A stretch of DNA of 64,000 nt from an uncultured Aeromonadales bacterium. Its GTDB lineage: Bacteria; Pseudomonadota; Gammaproteobacteria; Enterobacterales; Succinivibrionaceae. The position numbers and the translations under genes are program-made. Shown here in pieces: positions 9,617 to 19,832 of the stretch; positions within the stretch are counted from its first letter, which is position 1; every line of letters starts with the position of its first letter. The notes beneath the pieces were generated by a model. That model was not told where the DNA came from, ran no database searches, and saw nothing but the letters and a program-made list of their open reading frames with translations. The stretch spans positions 50,629-114,628 of the forward strand of contig CACYPI010000001.1 of assembly GCA_902776275.1 (NCBI GenBank), given 5' to 3'.

Positions 9617-10480
9617 ATGAAGACTAGGATCATCACCGGCGTAATCCTCATCGCCGCCGTGCTCGCATGGCTCTTCCTTGCAAGCTACGAGATCTTCGCG
9701 CTGGGCGCGCTGTTCATGTACATGGTCGCAGCCTGGGAGATGGGGCCGCTCATCGGCTTCAAGTCGCGCGTGACCTTCCTCGGCATCGCGGCCGTCGTGG
9801 CCTGCGCGGTGTTCTACTTCGCAGTGCCCGGCAACTTCAAAGAGCTGCCGATCCCGCGCTGGTGCTTCTACCTCGTGGCCTCAGGCCTCATCGTCTGGGT
9901 GTTCTCGCTGCCGCTTTTGTACAAGTTCCCAGCGCTCGACGGCTGGCACAATAGCAGGCTCCTTGGCACCATCTACGCCCTCCTGATGCTCGTGCCCTTC
10001 CTCATGGGGCTTTTGATCCTGAGGGCCGACTCCTTTGCAACTGATCCCAGGCAGGGCGCCTTCCTGGTCGCCGGAGTGATGGCCCTGGCCATCGCTGCCG
10101 ACACCGGCGCCTACTTCACCGGGCGCGCCATCGGCAAGACCCCGATGATCCCGCGCGTGAGCCCCCACAAGACCATGGAGGGGCTGGCAGGCGGGATCCT
10201 GCTTGCGCTCATCGTGATGGTGCTGCTCACCCGCTTTGGCTGGTACTCGAACTACGGGGCCGATCTCGCCAAGCTCCTCATCGCAGGCGGCGTGACCGTG
10301 CTCTTCTCGGTTGTGGGCGACTTGGTCGAGAGCATGTTGAAGCGCATGGCCGGCATCAAGGACTCCGGGAAGATCTTCCCAGGCCACGGCGGCATGCTCG
10401 ATCGCATCGACTCGCAGCTGGCGTCGGTCCCGGTATTCATCACCATGAACCTCGTTTTGGGAAATGCAGTCCAGGCCTGA
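9617..10480 (+). CDS. cdsA: Phosphatidate cytidylyltransferase
   Basis: CdsA makes CDP-diacylglycerol from phosphatidate and CTP at the inner membrane, feeding all phospholipid synthesis. The 287-residue protein is dominated by hydrophobic segments (about eight). Near the C terminus it carries the family signature S-x3-R-x3-K-D-x5-PGHGG-x-LDRIDS, seen here as SMLKRMAGIKDSGKIFPGHGGMLDR. The conserved SPHKTMEGLAGG precedes it. The start has an unusual leader with a distant ribosome site. Confidence 0.97.
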   Translation: MKTRIITGVILIAAVLAWLFLASYEIFALGALFMYMVAAWEMGPLIGFKSRVTFLGIAAVVACAVFYFAVPGNFKELPIPRWCFYLVASGLIVWVFSLPLLYKFPALDGWHNSRLLGTIYALLMLVPFLMGLLILRADSFATDPRQGAFLVAGVMALAIAADTGAYFTGRAIGKTPMIPRVSPHKTMEGLAGGILLALIVMVLLTRFGWYSNYGADLAKLLIAGGVTVLFSVVGDLVESMLKRMAGIKDSGKIFPGHGGMLDRIDSQLASVPVFITMNLVLGNAVQA

Positions 10481-10481
10481 C

Positions 10482-11681
10482 ATGCGCAAGATCTCCTTAT
10501 TAGGCGCCACCGGCTCCATCGGCAGGAGCACGCTCGACGTGCTGAGGCGCCACCAGGGCGAGTTCTCGCTGTGCGCCGCAGCCTGCGGCAGCAACGCCGA
10601 GGCCATGCTCGCCATCGCCAGGGAATTCCGCCTGCCGCTCTGCGCGGTGGCCGACCAGGCTGCGGCGTCAAAGCTTGAGAAGGCCCTCAGGGAGGAGGGG
10701 ATCAAGACCGAGGTCCTCTCAGGGCAGGAGGGTGTGTGCCAGTGCGCCCGCGCCCCGGGCAGGGATGGGATCACGGTGTGCGCCGTGGTCGGTGCGGCCG
10801 GGCTGCCCGGCGCGCTTGCCGCCGTGCGCGAAGGCTGCACCGTGGCCCTTGCCAACAAGGAAGCCCTGGTGATGTCAGGAAAGCTGTTCTTCGACGAGGC
10901 GAAGGCGCACGGCGCCAGGGTGCTCCCGGTGGACAGCGAGCACAGCGCCATCTTCCAGTGCCTGCCTGCAAAGTGCCAGGATTCAATGGGCTTCTGCGAC
11001 CTCAGGGCTGCCGGGGTCCTCAAGATCCTGCTCACCGGCTCCGGCGGCCCCTTCCTCAGGGTGCCGCTTGAGGATCTCGAGCGCGTCACTCCCAAGCAGG
11101 CCGTCTCCCACCCGGTGTGGTCGATGGGCCCCAAGATCTCGACCGACTCGGCGACCATGATGAACAAGGGCCTCGAATTCATCGAGGCGCGCTGCCTCTT
11201 CAACGCCAAGGACTCGGACATCGAGGTGGTGATCCACCCGCAGTCGGTGATCCACTCGATGGTGAGCTACCGCGACGGCGCGGTGCTCGCCCAGATAGGC
11301 CGCCCGGACATGCGCACCCCGATCGCGCGTGCGCTCTTCTACCCAGGCCGCGCCGACTCGGGGGTCGAGCCGTTCGACTTCACCAAGGCCCCTTCCATGG
11401 AGTTCTTAAAGCCCGACTTCAAGCGCTACCCCTGCCTGAAGCTTGCCATGGAAGCGAGCCTCGAGGGCCAGGGCGCGACCACCGCGCTCAATGCTTCAAA
11501 CGAGGTCGCGGTCGACGCTTTCTTGAAAGGCCGCATCGGCTACACCGGCATTGCCGCGGTGGTCGCGGACGTGCTCGCATCCGACCGCCCGGGCAGCGTG
11601 TACTCGCTCGATGAGATCATGGAGGCTGACCGCAATGCGCGGTCGCTTGCCATGAAGGCTGTGGAGCGGCACGCATGCTGA
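10482..11681 (+). CDS. dxr: 1-deoxy-D-xylulose 5-phosphate reductoisomerase
   Basis: Dxr (IspC) catalyses the first committed step of the MEP isoprenoid pathway, using NADPH and Mn2+ or Mg2+. The 399-residue product begins with ISLLGATGSIGRSTLDV (the NADPH-binding Rossmann motif). It contains LANKEALVMSG, PVDSEHSAIFQ and the catalytic loop MGPKISTDSATMMNKGLE. The start MRKISLLG is chosen by family length. An in-frame ATG at 10464, inside cdsA, would add six residues. It follows cdsA by one base and overlaps rseP, so it is clearly operonic. Confidence 0.97.
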   Translation: MRKISLLGATGSIGRSTLDVLRRHQGEFSLCAAACGSNAEAMLAIAREFRLPLCAVADQAAASKLEKALREEGIKTEVLSGQEGVCQCARAPGRDGITVCAVVGAAGLPGALAAVREGCTVALANKEALVMSGKLFFDEAKAHGARVLPVDSEHSAIFQCLPAKCQDSMGFCDLRAAGVLKILLTGSGGPFLRVPLEDLERVTPKQAVSHPVWSMGPKISTDSATMMNKGLEFIEARCLFNAKDSDIEVVIHPQSVIHSMVSYRDGAVLAQIGRPDMRTPIARALFYPGRADSGVEPFDFTKAPSMEFLKPDFKRYPCLKLAMEASLEGQGATTALNASNEVAVDAFLKGRIGYTGIAAVVADVLASDRPGSVYSLDEIMEADRNARSLAMKAVERHAC

Positions 11682-13027
11682 GCGCCGCCTGGGATCTCTT
11701 CTTCTTTGCAGTAGCGCTCGGGGTGCTAGTGACCGTGCACGAGGCCGGGCACTTCTTCGCCGCCCGCGCCTGCGGGGTCACGGTGCAGCGCTTCTCCATA
11801 GGCTTTGGCAAGGTGCTCATAAAGCGCACCGGCCGCGACGGCTGCGAGTACGCGATCTCGGCCATCCCGCTTGGCGGCTACGTCAAGATGCTCGGCGAGG
11901 CCGACACCGAGACCGGCAGCGGCTCCTTCCGCTCAAAGAGCCTTTCAAGAAGGGCCTTCATCATCGCCGCAGGCCCAGGCTGCAACATCATATTGGCCTT
12001 CCTTCTCTACTGCGCGGTGAACCTCCTGGGCTTCGAGGCCCCGCGCCCCATAGTGGGCGACGTGATCCCGGGGTCGGCGGCGCAGCAGGCGGGCATCGAG
12101 CCCTTCAGCCAGATCGAGTCGGTAAACGGGGTTGACGTGGGGATCTGGGGCGATGCCTCGCTCGAGGCCTTCCAGGCCGCAGGCTCCGACAGGCCGCTTG
12201 AGATCAGAACCGCCGAGTGGAACGGCAGGGGCAGGGCCGGGACCTACAGCCTTAAAGTGCCCGCAGCCGATCCAGCCTCCCAGTCAGATCCGATGGAACT
12301 GGCGGGGCTGCGCCGCTACCAGGGCGACATTCCAACCAAGGTCTCGCAGGTGCAGGCAGGATCCCCTGCCGAGGCGGCCGGGATCAAGAAAGGCGACAGC
12401 GTGAGGGCCGTGAACGGCGTGGCAACCGCTACCTGGTACCGCGTGCTCGATGCGATAAGGGCCAACGGCCCTGCGCCGCTCGACCTGACAGTCGAGCGCG
12501 ATGGCAAGCTCTATGACTGCAAGCTCACCCCGCGCATGGCCTACAGCAAGGCGCTGCGCCGCGAGATCCCGCTTGCCGGGATCGCCGTCTCGGCAGACCC
12601 CGGGAGCTACCGCGCAACCTTCCGCGACGTGAGCTATCCGCTTGGCAAATCCATAGCCAAGGGCTGGCGCGAGACGGTCAGGATGTCCCATCTGGTCATC
12701 TCCGCGGCCATCAAGATGGTCAGCGGCGCCATCTCGCCTGACAGCGTCTCCGGACCCATCGCCATAGCCAGGGGAGCAGGGGAGAGCGCAGCCGTTGGGG
12801 CCGTGTTCTTCCTAAGTTTTCTAGCCGCCATTAGTGTAAACTTAGGTATCCTGAATCTGCTGCCAATCCCGGTGCTGGACGGCGGCCAGCTCCTGTTCAT
12901 GGCCTACGAGGCCGTGTCCGGCAGGCCCCCCGGGCCCAGGGTGCAGTACGCCCTTACAGTGCTTGGGTTCAGCATCCTGCTTGGCCTGATGATGCTGGCC
13001 GTTTTCAATGACATACGGGGGCTGTGA
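11675..13027 (+). CDS. rseP: Site-2 zinc metalloprotease RseP
   Basis: RseP cleaves RseA within the inner membrane to release sigma-E and also degrades remnant signal peptides. The 450-residue product has the HEAGH zinc motif at residues 22-26 in the first membrane segment, two periplasmic PDZ domains (about 120-205 and 210-300), and the C-terminal NLLPIPVLDGGQLLF motif supplying the third metal ligand. It overlaps dxr by seven bases. Its place directly before bamA fits a role in envelope stress response. Confidence 0.97.
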   Translation: MLSAAWDLFFFAVALGVLVTVHEAGHFFAARACGVTVQRFSIGFGKVLIKRTGRDGCEYAISAIPLGGYVKMLGEADTETGSGSFRSKSLSRRAFIIAAGPGCNIILAFLLYCAVNLLGFEAPRPIVGDVIPGSAAQQAGIEPFSQIESVNGVDVGIWGDASLEAFQAAGSDRPLEIRTAEWNGRGRAGTYSLKVPAADPASQSDPMELAGLRRYQGDIPTKVSQVQAGSPAEAAGIKKGDSVRAVNGVATATWYRVLDAIRANGPAPLDLTVERDGKLYDCKLTPRMAYSKALRREIPLAGIAVSADPGSYRATFRDVSYPLGKSIAKGWRETVRMSHLVISAAIKMVSGAISPDSVSGPIAIARGAGESAAVGAVFFLSFLAAISVNLGILNLLPIPVLDGGQLLFMAYEAVSGRPPGPRVQYALTVLGFSILLGLMMLAVFNDIRGL

Positions 13028-13082
13028 AGCAGCGGTGATAATATATCCCGCAAGCAGACCCAAACCTGGCATACCAAACATT

Positions 13083-15479
13083 ATGGAAAGAATCAGATTG
13101 CTCAAGACCGCCGCCGCCGTGGCAGGCATGATCATGTGCGTGGCGGCCCAGGCCGCCGACGAGTATTCAACCCCGGTCGAGAACATCCAGGTGCGAGGCC
13201 TCAACCGCGTCACGCGCGGAGCCGTGCTGCTCGCGCTCCCGTTCAAGCCAGGCGACATGCTCACGCGCGACAGCGTCGCCCAGGCCATGAAGCAGCTGTA
13301 CGCCACCGGCGACTTCGACCGCGTCACCCTCTCCAAGAACGGCGACACCGTGACGGTTGACGTCACCGAGCGCCCGACCATCGCCGGCGTCGAGTTCAAG
13401 GGCAACAACAACATCAAGGACGACGACCTGAGGCCGGTCATCGAGCAGCAGGGCCTCAAGGAAGGCGAGCCGCTTAACACCCAGAACCTCGCGCAGGTGC
13501 AGAAGTCCCTCGAGGACTTCTACCACGGGGCTGGAATGTACCAGGCCAGGATCGAGCCCGTGATCACCACGCTTCCGCGCAACCGCGTCAATGTCAAGCT
13601 CCAGTTCACCGAAGGCGTGCCTGCCGAGATCAAGCAGATCAACATCGTCGGCAACAAGGCCTTCCCCGAGGACGTGCTGCTGGCGCAGATGCAGCTGCGC
13701 GACGACGTGCCTTGGTGGAACTTCGTGGCCGACCAGCGCTACGACGCCCAGAAGTTCAGGGCCGACCTCGACTCGCTGCGCAACTATTACATGAACCACG
13801 GCTACGTGAAGTTCAAGATCGAGAACACGAGCGTGGAGATGACCCCTGACCGCAAGGGGCTGTACCTGACCATCGAGATCAGCGAGGGCGACCAGTACAA
13901 GGTCGGCAAGACCTCGCTCTCTGGCGACACGCTCACCTACGGCAGCGACCTCAAGAACCTCATCACGCTGGAGGAGGGCGACACCTACTCCCAGCAGGAC
14001 GTCACCGACAACGAGAAGATGCTCAAGGACTACCTGGGCAAGTTCGGCTACGCCAACACCGAGGTCGAGGCGATCCCCTCCTACAACGAGAAGGACAAGA
14101 CCGTCGACCTGGCCTTCAACGTCGTGCCCGGCCAGAGGATCTACGTCTCGCAGGTCTTCATCACCGGCAACGACTCGACCGACGACACCGTGATCCGCCG
14201 CGAGATCCGCCAGATGGACGGCACATGGCTTTCAAACGAGGCCATGGAGATGTCCAAGACCCGCCTCAACCGCACCGGCTTCTTTGAAAAGGTCGATATG
14301 GACACCCAGCGCAACGGCACCACCGCCGACACCGTGAACGTCCAGACCACGGTCAAGGAGCGTCCGACCGGCTCCATCCAGGGCGGCATCGGCTTCGGCA
14401 CCGACTCGGGCGTCCTGCTCTCGGCGTCCATCTCGCAGAACAACCTCTTCGGCTGGGGCACCAGGGGCGTCCTCTCCTCGTACCGCAACGACTACCGCAG
14501 GCACACCGAGGTGTCGTACACCGATCCGTACTTCACGGTCGACAACATCTCGCTGGGCGGCAGGATCTATTACGACAGCTACTACGGCGACGATGACAAC
14601 GTCGTGGACTACGACAACAGGACCTACGGCTTTGAGATCAACTCTGGCTACCCGCTGAGCGAGAACTGGTCCGTCAGCTATGCGCTTGGACTTGAGAACT
14701 CGCGCATCCGCAACCGCGGCAGGCACTTCCAGCAGGCCGACGTCTTCTGGGAGAAGTACGGCGACGCCTCCGACAGGTCCGGCACCTTCATGAACTACAC
14801 GGCTTCCGTGAGCCTGACCCACAGCACCCTCGACAAGGGCGTGTTCCCGACCGAGGGCAACAAGCAGGTCCTGACCGCGATGGCCGCGGTGCCGGGTTCC
14901 GACACCAAGTACTACAAGCTCACCGCCGAGACCTACCACTACTTCCCGTTCGACACCGACCACATGTGGATCGCCTCGGTGCGCGGACGCGTCGGCTACG
15001 GCGACGGCTACGGCAAGAAGAACGGCCAGGATCAGATCCTCCCGTTCTTCAAGAACTTCTACCTGGGCAGCACCTCGTGGCTGCGCGGCTTCGACCACAA
15101 TAGCATCGGCCCGAAGGCCATCTACTACAGGGACGACGCGAACCTTGTCGGTCCGTATGTGTCCGACACCGCGGTGGGCGGTAACGCCTTCTGGGCGGCG
15201 ACGGCCGAGTTCTTCGTGCCGACGCCCATAGTGTCCGAGGCCTACAAGGAGCAGGTGCGCACCTCGGTGTTCTACGATGCCGGCGCGCTGTGGGACACCC
15301 ACGGGAGCGACTACTACTACGACTTCTCCAAGGCCAGCAAGTTCCGTGCCTCCGTGGGACTTGCGGTGACCTGGATCTCGCCCGTCGGCCCGCTCTCGTT
15401 CTCCCTGACCAAGGCCGTCAAGAAGTACGACGGCGACGACACGCAGATGTTCAACTTCAACATCGGCGGCAGCTTCTGA
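13083..15479 (+). CDS. bamA: Outer membrane protein assembly factor BamA
   Basis: BamA folds and inserts beta-barrel proteins into the outer membrane. The 798-residue precursor has a signal peptide (MERIRLLKTAAAVAGMIMCVAAQA). Five POTRA domains follow to about residue 420 (the first begins VENIQVRGLNRVTRGAVL), then a 16-strand barrel with the conserved STSWLRGFD loop and a C-terminal FNIGGSF ending in Phe. The start at 13083 is set by the signal peptide; the longer frame re-reads rseP and intergenic sequence. No strong ribosome site is visible, so coupling to rseP is possible. Confidence 0.97.
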   Translation: MERIRLLKTAAAVAGMIMCVAAQAADEYSTPVENIQVRGLNRVTRGAVLLALPFKPGDMLTRDSVAQAMKQLYATGDFDRVTLSKNGDTVTVDVTERPTIAGVEFKGNNNIKDDDLRPVIEQQGLKEGEPLNTQNLAQVQKSLEDFYHGAGMYQARIEPVITTLPRNRVNVKLQFTEGVPAEIKQINIVGNKAFPEDVLLAQMQLRDDVPWWNFVADQRYDAQKFRADLDSLRNYYMNHGYVKFKIENTSVEMTPDRKGLYLTIEISEGDQYKVGKTSLSGDTLTYGSDLKNLITLEEGDTYSQQDVTDNEKMLKDYLGKFGYANTEVEAIPSYNEKDKTVDLAFNVVPGQRIYVSQVFITGNDSTDDTVIRREIRQMDGTWLSNEAMEMSKTRLNRTGFFEKVDMDTQRNGTTADTVNVQTTVKERPTGSIQGGIGFGTDSGVLLSASISQNNLFGWGTRGVLSSYRNDYRRHTEVSYTDPYFTVDNISLGGRIYYDSYYGDDDNVVDYDNRTYGFEINSGYPLSENWSVSYALGLENSRIRNRGRHFQQADVFWEKYGDASDRSGTFMNYTASVSLTHSTLDKGVFPTEGNKQVLTAMAAVPGSDTKYYKLTAETYHYFPFDTDHMWIASVRGRVGYGDGYGKKNGQDQILPFFKNFYLGSTSWLRGFDHNSIGPKAIYYRDDANLVGPYVSDTAVGGNAFWAATAEFFVPTPIVSEAYKEQVRTSVFYDAGALWDTHGSDYYYDFSKASKFRASVGLAVTWISPVGPLSFSLTKAVKKYDGDDTQMFNFNIGGSF

Positions 15480-15502
15480 TTTTTATCGGAGATAACAAGA
15501 AA

Positions 15503-16084
15503 ATGGCAAACAAGTTTGCAATCGCGGCCGCCCTGGCCGCAGCGGTCATTGCCCCGGCGGCCTTCGGCGCTGACAGCGCTCCCGCCCAGAACGGCGCGGC
15601 CGCCGCATCGTCATTCATCGGCGTGGTCAACGTACCGCTGATCATGAACGACATCCCCCAGGCTGCCGCCTCCAAGGAGAAGCTCCAGAAGCAGTTCGGG
15701 CCGCGCGCGGCCGAGCTCCAGAAGCTCGAGACCGACGGCAAGGCGCTGCAGCAGCAGCTGCCCACCCTCAAGGGCGACCAGCAGGTCGAGGCCCAGCGTA
15801 AGCTCGCGCAGATGCAGGCCGACTACAACCTCAAGGCCCGCGCCCTCCAGGAGGATCAGGGCAAGGCCGTCCATGACGAGGAGATGAAGCTTGGGCGCCT
15901 CGTGCAGGAGGCCATCGACAACATCGCCAAGGAGCGCGGGCTGCAGCTCGTGATCCGCGGCGAGGCGGTCGCCTACGCGACCCGCGCCGTCGACATCTCC
16001 GACGAGGTCATAAGCCGCGTCAGCAAGCAGGCCGGAGCTGCTGCTCCTGCCGGCAGCAAGAAGCCTGCCAAGGGCGGCAAGTAA
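15503..16084 (+). CDS. skp: Periplasmic chaperone Skp/OmpH
   Basis: Skp is the trimeric periplasmic holdase that carries unfolded outer-membrane proteins to BamA. The 193-residue precursor has a signal peptide (MANKFAIAAALAAAVIAPAAFGA). A core with FIGVVNVPLIMNDIPQAAASKEKLQKQF follows, then a long Gln/Lys/Glu/Ala helical section matching the Skp tentacles, and a C-terminal beta strand region (GLQLVIRGEAVAYAT). It carries an extra basic Ala/Lys/Gly tail. The start follows GGAG at suitable distance. It lies between bamA and lpxD as usual. Confidence 0.95.
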   Translation: MANKFAIAAALAAAVIAPAAFGADSAPAQNGAAAASSFIGVVNVPLIMNDIPQAAASKEKLQKQFGPRAAELQKLETDGKALQQQLPTLKGDQQVEAQRKLAQMQADYNLKARALQEDQGKAVHDEEMKLGRLVQEAIDNIAKERGLQLVIRGEAVAYATRAVDISDEVISRVSKQAGAAAPAGSKKPAKGGK

Positions 16085-16087
16085 GCC

Positions 16088-17152
16088 ATGCTGCTCTCCG
16101 AGATCGCCCGCAAGCTGGGCGCAGAGGTACGCGGAAGCGGTGACCTCGAGGTCCGCAAGGTGGCAAACCTGGTCACCGCCGGTCCCGACGAGATCTCGTT
16201 TTTGACCGATCCGCGCTACCGCAAGGCCCTCTCCGGCTCCAAGGCCGGAGCAGTCATCGTCCGCCAGGACGATCTCCCCCACGTCCGCGAGGGCGCCTTC
16301 GCCGTGGTCATGAAGGATCCCTATGTCGGCTTCGCGAAGGTTGCGCAGATGCTCGACACCACCCCTCCGGTGGCCGAGGGCGTGGCTCCCGACGCCGTGG
16401 TCGAGGAGGGCGCGGTCATCGGCAAGGGCGTGGCGCTGGGACACCACGCCGTGGTGCGCCGCGGCGCCGTGATAGGCGACGGCGCGCAGCTTGCCGAGGG
16501 CGTGTCAGTTGGCGAGGGCGCGAGGATCGGGGCGGGCACCAGGCTCTACCCCGGGGTGCGCGTCTACCACGGCTGCGTCATCGGCGAGCACTGCCTCATC
16601 CAGTCCAACGCCGTTATAGGTTCGGACGGGTTTGGCTACGCCAACGAGCGCGGCACCTGGGTGAAGATCCCCCAGACCGGGCGCGTCGTCATCGGCGATC
16701 ACACCGAGATCGGCGCGTGCACCTGCATCGACAGGGGCGCCATCGACGACACCGTCATCGGACGCAATGTCATCATCGACAACCTCTGCCAGGTGGCGCA
16801 CAACGTGCGCATCGGCGAGGGCACGGCCGTCGCCGGGGGTACCACCTTCGCAGGCAGTGTGACCATCGGCAAGTACTGCATCATAGGCGGCACCTCGGTC
16901 TTCAACGGCCACATTACGATTTGCGACGGCACCACCATCTGCGGCATGTGCATGGTGATGCGCTCGATAGACAAGCCCGGCGTCTACGCGTCGGGCATTC
17001 CTGCCCAGCCCAACCGCGAGTGGAGGCTCACGGCCTCGAGAACCCTGCACATCAACGAGATGTACCACAAGCTCGAGGATCTGTCCGCGGAAGTCGAGCG
17101 CCTCAAGGCGCAGATTTCAGCCAGCGCGGAAGGAAACAACAAACAGGGGTAA
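16088..17152 (+). CDS. lpxD: UDP-3-O-(3-hydroxyacyl)glucosamine N-acyltransferase
   Basis: LpxD adds the second hydroxyacyl chain in lipid A synthesis, taking it from acyl-ACP. The 354-residue protein has the N-terminal uridine-binding domain ([33 protein letters not shown]). Next comes a left-handed beta-helix of hexapeptide repeats with [22 protein letters not shown] and the catalytic His region ([18 protein letters not shown]). A C-terminal helix ends it. It begins three bases after skp and is tightly followed by fabZ. Confidence 0.97.
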   Translation: MLLSEIARKLGAEVRGSGDLEVRKVANLVTAGPDEISFLTDPRYRKALSGSKAGAVIVRQDDLPHVREGAFAVVMKDPYVGFAKVAQMLDTTPPVAEGVAPDAVVEEGAVIGKGVALGHHAVVRRGAVIGDGAQLAEGVSVGEGARIGAGTRLYPGVRVYHGCVIGEHCLIQSNAVIGSDGFGYANERGTWVKIPQTGRVVIGDHTEIGACTCIDRGAIDDTVIGRNVIIDNLCQVAHNVRIGEGTAVAGGTTFAGSVTIGKYCIIGGTSVFNGHITICDGTTICGMCMVMRSIDKPGVYASGIPAQPNREWRLTASRTLHINEMYHKLEDLSAEVERLKAQISASAEGNNKQG

Positions 17153-17157
17153 ATGAA

Positions 17158-17631
17158 GTGACTGACACCGAAAACACCAGTTCAGGGAAGAAGACGCTCG
17201 ACATCGAGCAGATCATGGGCCTGCTCCCGCACCGCTTCCCGTTCCTCATGATCGACCGCGTGCTGGACTACAGCATCGACGGCGAGCACAAGACGCTCAC
17301 CGCAGTTAAGAACGTCACCTTCAACGAGCCCTTCTTCCAGGGGCACTTCCCGGGCAAGCCGATCCTGCCTGGCGTGCTGATCCTGGAGGCCATGGCCCAG
17401 GCAACCGGCGTGCTGGCCTTCACCATGGTCGGCAAGCCCAACCCTGGCGAGCTGTACTACTTTGCAGCCATCGACAACGCCAGGTTCAAGCACATCGTGG
17501 TGCCGGGCGACCAGATGATCATCAAGGTCGAGTACTTCAAGGAGAGGCGCGGCATCGCCTCGTTCGCGGGTGAGGCCTATGTGGGCGACAAGCTCGTGGC
17601 CAAGGCCGACCTCATGTGCGCTAAGCATTAA
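17158..17631 (+). CDS. fabZ: 3-hydroxyacyl-[ACP] dehydratase FabZ (GTG start)
   Basis: FabZ dehydrates 3-hydroxyacyl-ACP in fatty acid elongation and competes with lipid A synthesis for the same substrate. The 157-residue product has the hot-dog-fold signatures [14 protein letters not shown] (active-site His), [30 protein letters not shown] (catalytic Glu) and [12 protein letters not shown]. The start is GTG at 17158, eight bases after AGGGG. Upstream sequence in this frame belongs to lpxD. The lpxD-fabZ-lpxA neighbourhood balances phospholipid and LPS synthesis. Confidence 0.96.
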   Translation: MTDTENTSSGKKTLDIEQIMGLLPHRFPFLMIDRVLDYSIDGEHKTLTAVKNVTFNEPFFQGHFPGKPILPGVLILEAMAQATGVLAFTMVGKPNPGELYYFAAIDNARFKHIVVPGDQMIIKVEYFKERRGIASFAGEAYVGDKLVAKADLMCAKH

Positions 17632-17673
17632 GGCGCCGCTTGGCATTGCAACCGGCTTAACGGGGATACAGCT

Positions 17674-18462
17674 TTGACAGAAAACACCGGGAAAATCGAT
17701 CCTACCGCCAAGATCGGCTCAGACGTCGTCTTAGGCAGGAACGTGACGATCCGCGAGTACGCGATCATCGACGGCGACGTCAAGATCGGCGACGACTGCG
17801 TGATCGAGCCCTTCGCGGTGATCCGCGGGCCCACCGTGATCGGCCGCCGCAACCACATCTACCAGTTCTGCTCGATAGGCGAGGGCTGCCAGGACCTCAA
17901 GTACCACGGCGAGCCGACGACGCTGACCATCGGCGACGACAACACGATCCGCGAGCACTGCTCGATGCACCGCGGTACCGTGCAGGGGCGCGGCACCACC
18001 ACCGTGGGCAACCACAACCTCTTCATGATCAACACGCACGTCGCGCACGACTGCATCATCGGCGACAACTGCATCTTCTCGAACAACGCCACGCTCGCCG
18101 GGCACGTGACCATCGGCGACTGGGTGATCTTCGGGGGGCTGGCCGCGATCCACCAGTTCGGGCGCGTCGGCTGCCACGCCTTCGTGGCGGGCATGGCCGC
18201 GCTGAACATGGACGTGCCGCCCTACGTGCTGGCCGCCGGGCACTACGCCCAGCCGCACGGCATCAACAAGGTCGGCCTCCAGCGCCGCGGGTTCACTCCC
18301 GAGGCCATCAGGGCCATCTCCGAGTCCTACATGATCCTCTACAAGCACCACCTCACCATCGAGGAGGCCATAGAGCAGATCGAGGCCATCGCCAAGGAGC
18401 ACAAGGAAGTGCAGCCCTTGGTCGACTTCCTCAAATTCGACGGGCGCGGGATCATCAGATGA
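17674..18462 (+). CDS. lpxA: UDP-N-acetylglucosamine acyltransferase (TTG start)
   Basis: LpxA starts lipid A synthesis by acylating UDP-GlcNAc at the 3-OH. The 262-residue product shows the beta-helix repeats and the diagnostic segments GEGCQDLKYHGEPTTLTIGDDN, REHCSMHRGT, INTHVAHDCIIG (catalytic His) and a C-terminal helical part with HGINKVGLQRRGF. TTG at 17674 follows GGGGAT and gives the family's usual N terminus (KIDPTAKIGSDVVLG). It overlaps lpxB by four bases (ATGA). Confidence 0.97.
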   Translation: MTENTGKIDPTAKIGSDVVLGRNVTIREYAIIDGDVKIGDDCVIEPFAVIRGPTVIGRRNHIYQFCSIGEGCQDLKYHGEPTTLTIGDDNTIREHCSMHRGTVQGRGTTTVGNHNLFMINTHVAHDCIIGDNCIFSNNATLAGHVTIGDWVIFGGLAAIHQFGRVGCHAFVAGMAALNMDVPPYVLAAGHYAQPHGINKVGLQRRGFTPEAIRAISESYMILYKHHLTIEEAIEQIEAIAKEHKEVQPLVDFLKFDGRGIIR

Positions 18463-19832
18463 CCCCGGTCAATCCGCACCTCTACGCGATCGTGGCAGGC
18501 GAGCTCTCGGGGGACACCCTGGGGGCGGGCCTCATGATGGCCATACGGCGCATCGACCCGCAGGCCATGTTCATGGGCATCGGCGGCCCGAAGATGAACC
18601 GCCTGGGCATGAGGTCGCTTGCCGACATCCGCGTGCTCTCGGTCATGGGGATCTCCGAGGTCGCCTCTCACATCGTGCCCATACTGAGGGTGCGCCGCCA
18701 GGTGGCCAGGAGCATCATCAACGCCAGGCCCTGCTGCATGGTCGGCATCGACTCGCCGGACTTCAACCTCTCGCTAGAGCGCCGCATCCATGCCTCCGGG
18801 ATCCCCACGGTCCACTACGTCAGCCCCTCCGTATGGGCCTGGCGCCAGGGCCGCATGAAGAAGATCCGCGCCTCCTGCGACGAGGTGCTCTGCCTGCTCA
18901 AGTTCGAGAAGGACTTCTACGACAAGAACGGGATGAAGGCCGAGTACGTCGGCCACACCCTCGCCTCGGCCATCCCGCTTGAGATGGACATGGAGAAGTC
19001 CCGCGAGCGCATCGATCTCTACCGCACCTCGGTGGAGAAGGTGCAAAAGCACGTGATGGGGATCCTGCCCGGGTCGCGTGAGGGCGTCATCGCCCGCATG
19101 CTGCCCGTCTACGCGCAGGCCGCGCGTCTGATCCGCGCCCAGATCCCCGACGCCGTGTTCATCTCCTCGGTGCCGACCTACGAGCTTGCGGTGCTGGTCA
19201 AGGACATCTGGCTTGAGAACTCGCCCGACCTCTCGCTCACCGTCTATGTAGGCTGCACGCGCGACGTCATCGCCTCGTGCAATGCCGTGCTCCTGACCTC
19301 GGGCACCATCGCCCTGGAGGCGATGCTGGTAAACCGCCCGTTCTGCGTGGCCTACCGCGTCAGCGCCATGACCGCCGCCATCGGCAGGCGCATGCTCAAG
19401 GTGCACGTCTACTCGCTGCCAAACCTCATCTCGGGCTCGCAGATAGTCCGCGAGTTCATCCAGGAGGACTGCACCCCCGAGGCGTTAAGCGGCGAGATGG
19501 TCAAGCTTCTAAGCTCCGAGAACCTCATCATGAAGCACCAGTTCCGCAAGCTGCATGAGCAGATGCGGATGCCCTCCGACGACATCGCCGCCAAGGCCGT
19601 GACCGCGCTGGCGCAGAAGTTCTTGAAGAGCAGCGCTGAAAAGGCCCCCTCTCCTGAGGAGATGGTGGCCCAGCGCGCGGAGCCTGCCTTCCACCAGGAC
19701 ATCGAGCCGAGCGTGACGCTCCCTGGCACCGACGCCCTGGGAGGAGCGCAGGGCGGCAAGGCCGAGCCCGGGTTCGGCGTGCCTGCGTCCAAGGACGGCA
19801 GCGACACCGCAGGCAGCGGGAAGGCCATCTGA
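18459..19832 (+). CDS. lpxB: Lipid-A-disaccharide synthase
   Basis: LpxB joins lipid X and UDP-diacylglucosamine to give the tetraacyl disaccharide, at the inner face of the inner membrane. The 457-residue protein is a GT19 glycosyltransferase with AGELSGDTLGAGLM, GIDSPDFNL, HYVSPSVWAWRQGRMKKI, LPGSREGVI and TSGTIALEAML. It is about 75 residues longer than E. coli LpxB. The extra part is a Pro/Glu/Gly/Ser-rich tail after residue 390 with no recognisable domain, probably disordered. Translation is coupled to lpxA and overlaps rnhB by one base. Confidence 0.96.
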   Translation: MTPVNPHLYAIVAGELSGDTLGAGLMMAIRRIDPQAMFMGIGGPKMNRLGMRSLADIRVLSVMGISEVASHIVPILRVRRQVARSIINARPCCMVGIDSPDFNLSLERRIHASGIPTVHYVSPSVWAWRQGRMKKIRASCDEVLCLLKFEKDFYDKNGMKAEYVGHTLASAIPLEMDMEKSRERIDLYRTSVEKVQKHVMGILPGSREGVIARMLPVYAQAARLIRAQIPDAVFISSVPTYELAVLVKDIWLENSPDLSLTVYVGCTRDVIASCNAVLLTSGTIALEAMLVNRPFCVAYRVSAMTAAIGRRMLKVHVYSLPNLISGSQIVREFIQEDCTPEALSGEMVKLLSSENLIMKHQFRKLHEQMRMPSDDIAAKAVTALAQKFLKSSAEKAPSPEEMVAQRAEPAFHQDIEPSVTLPGTDALGGAQGGKAEPGFGVPASKDGSDTAGSGKAI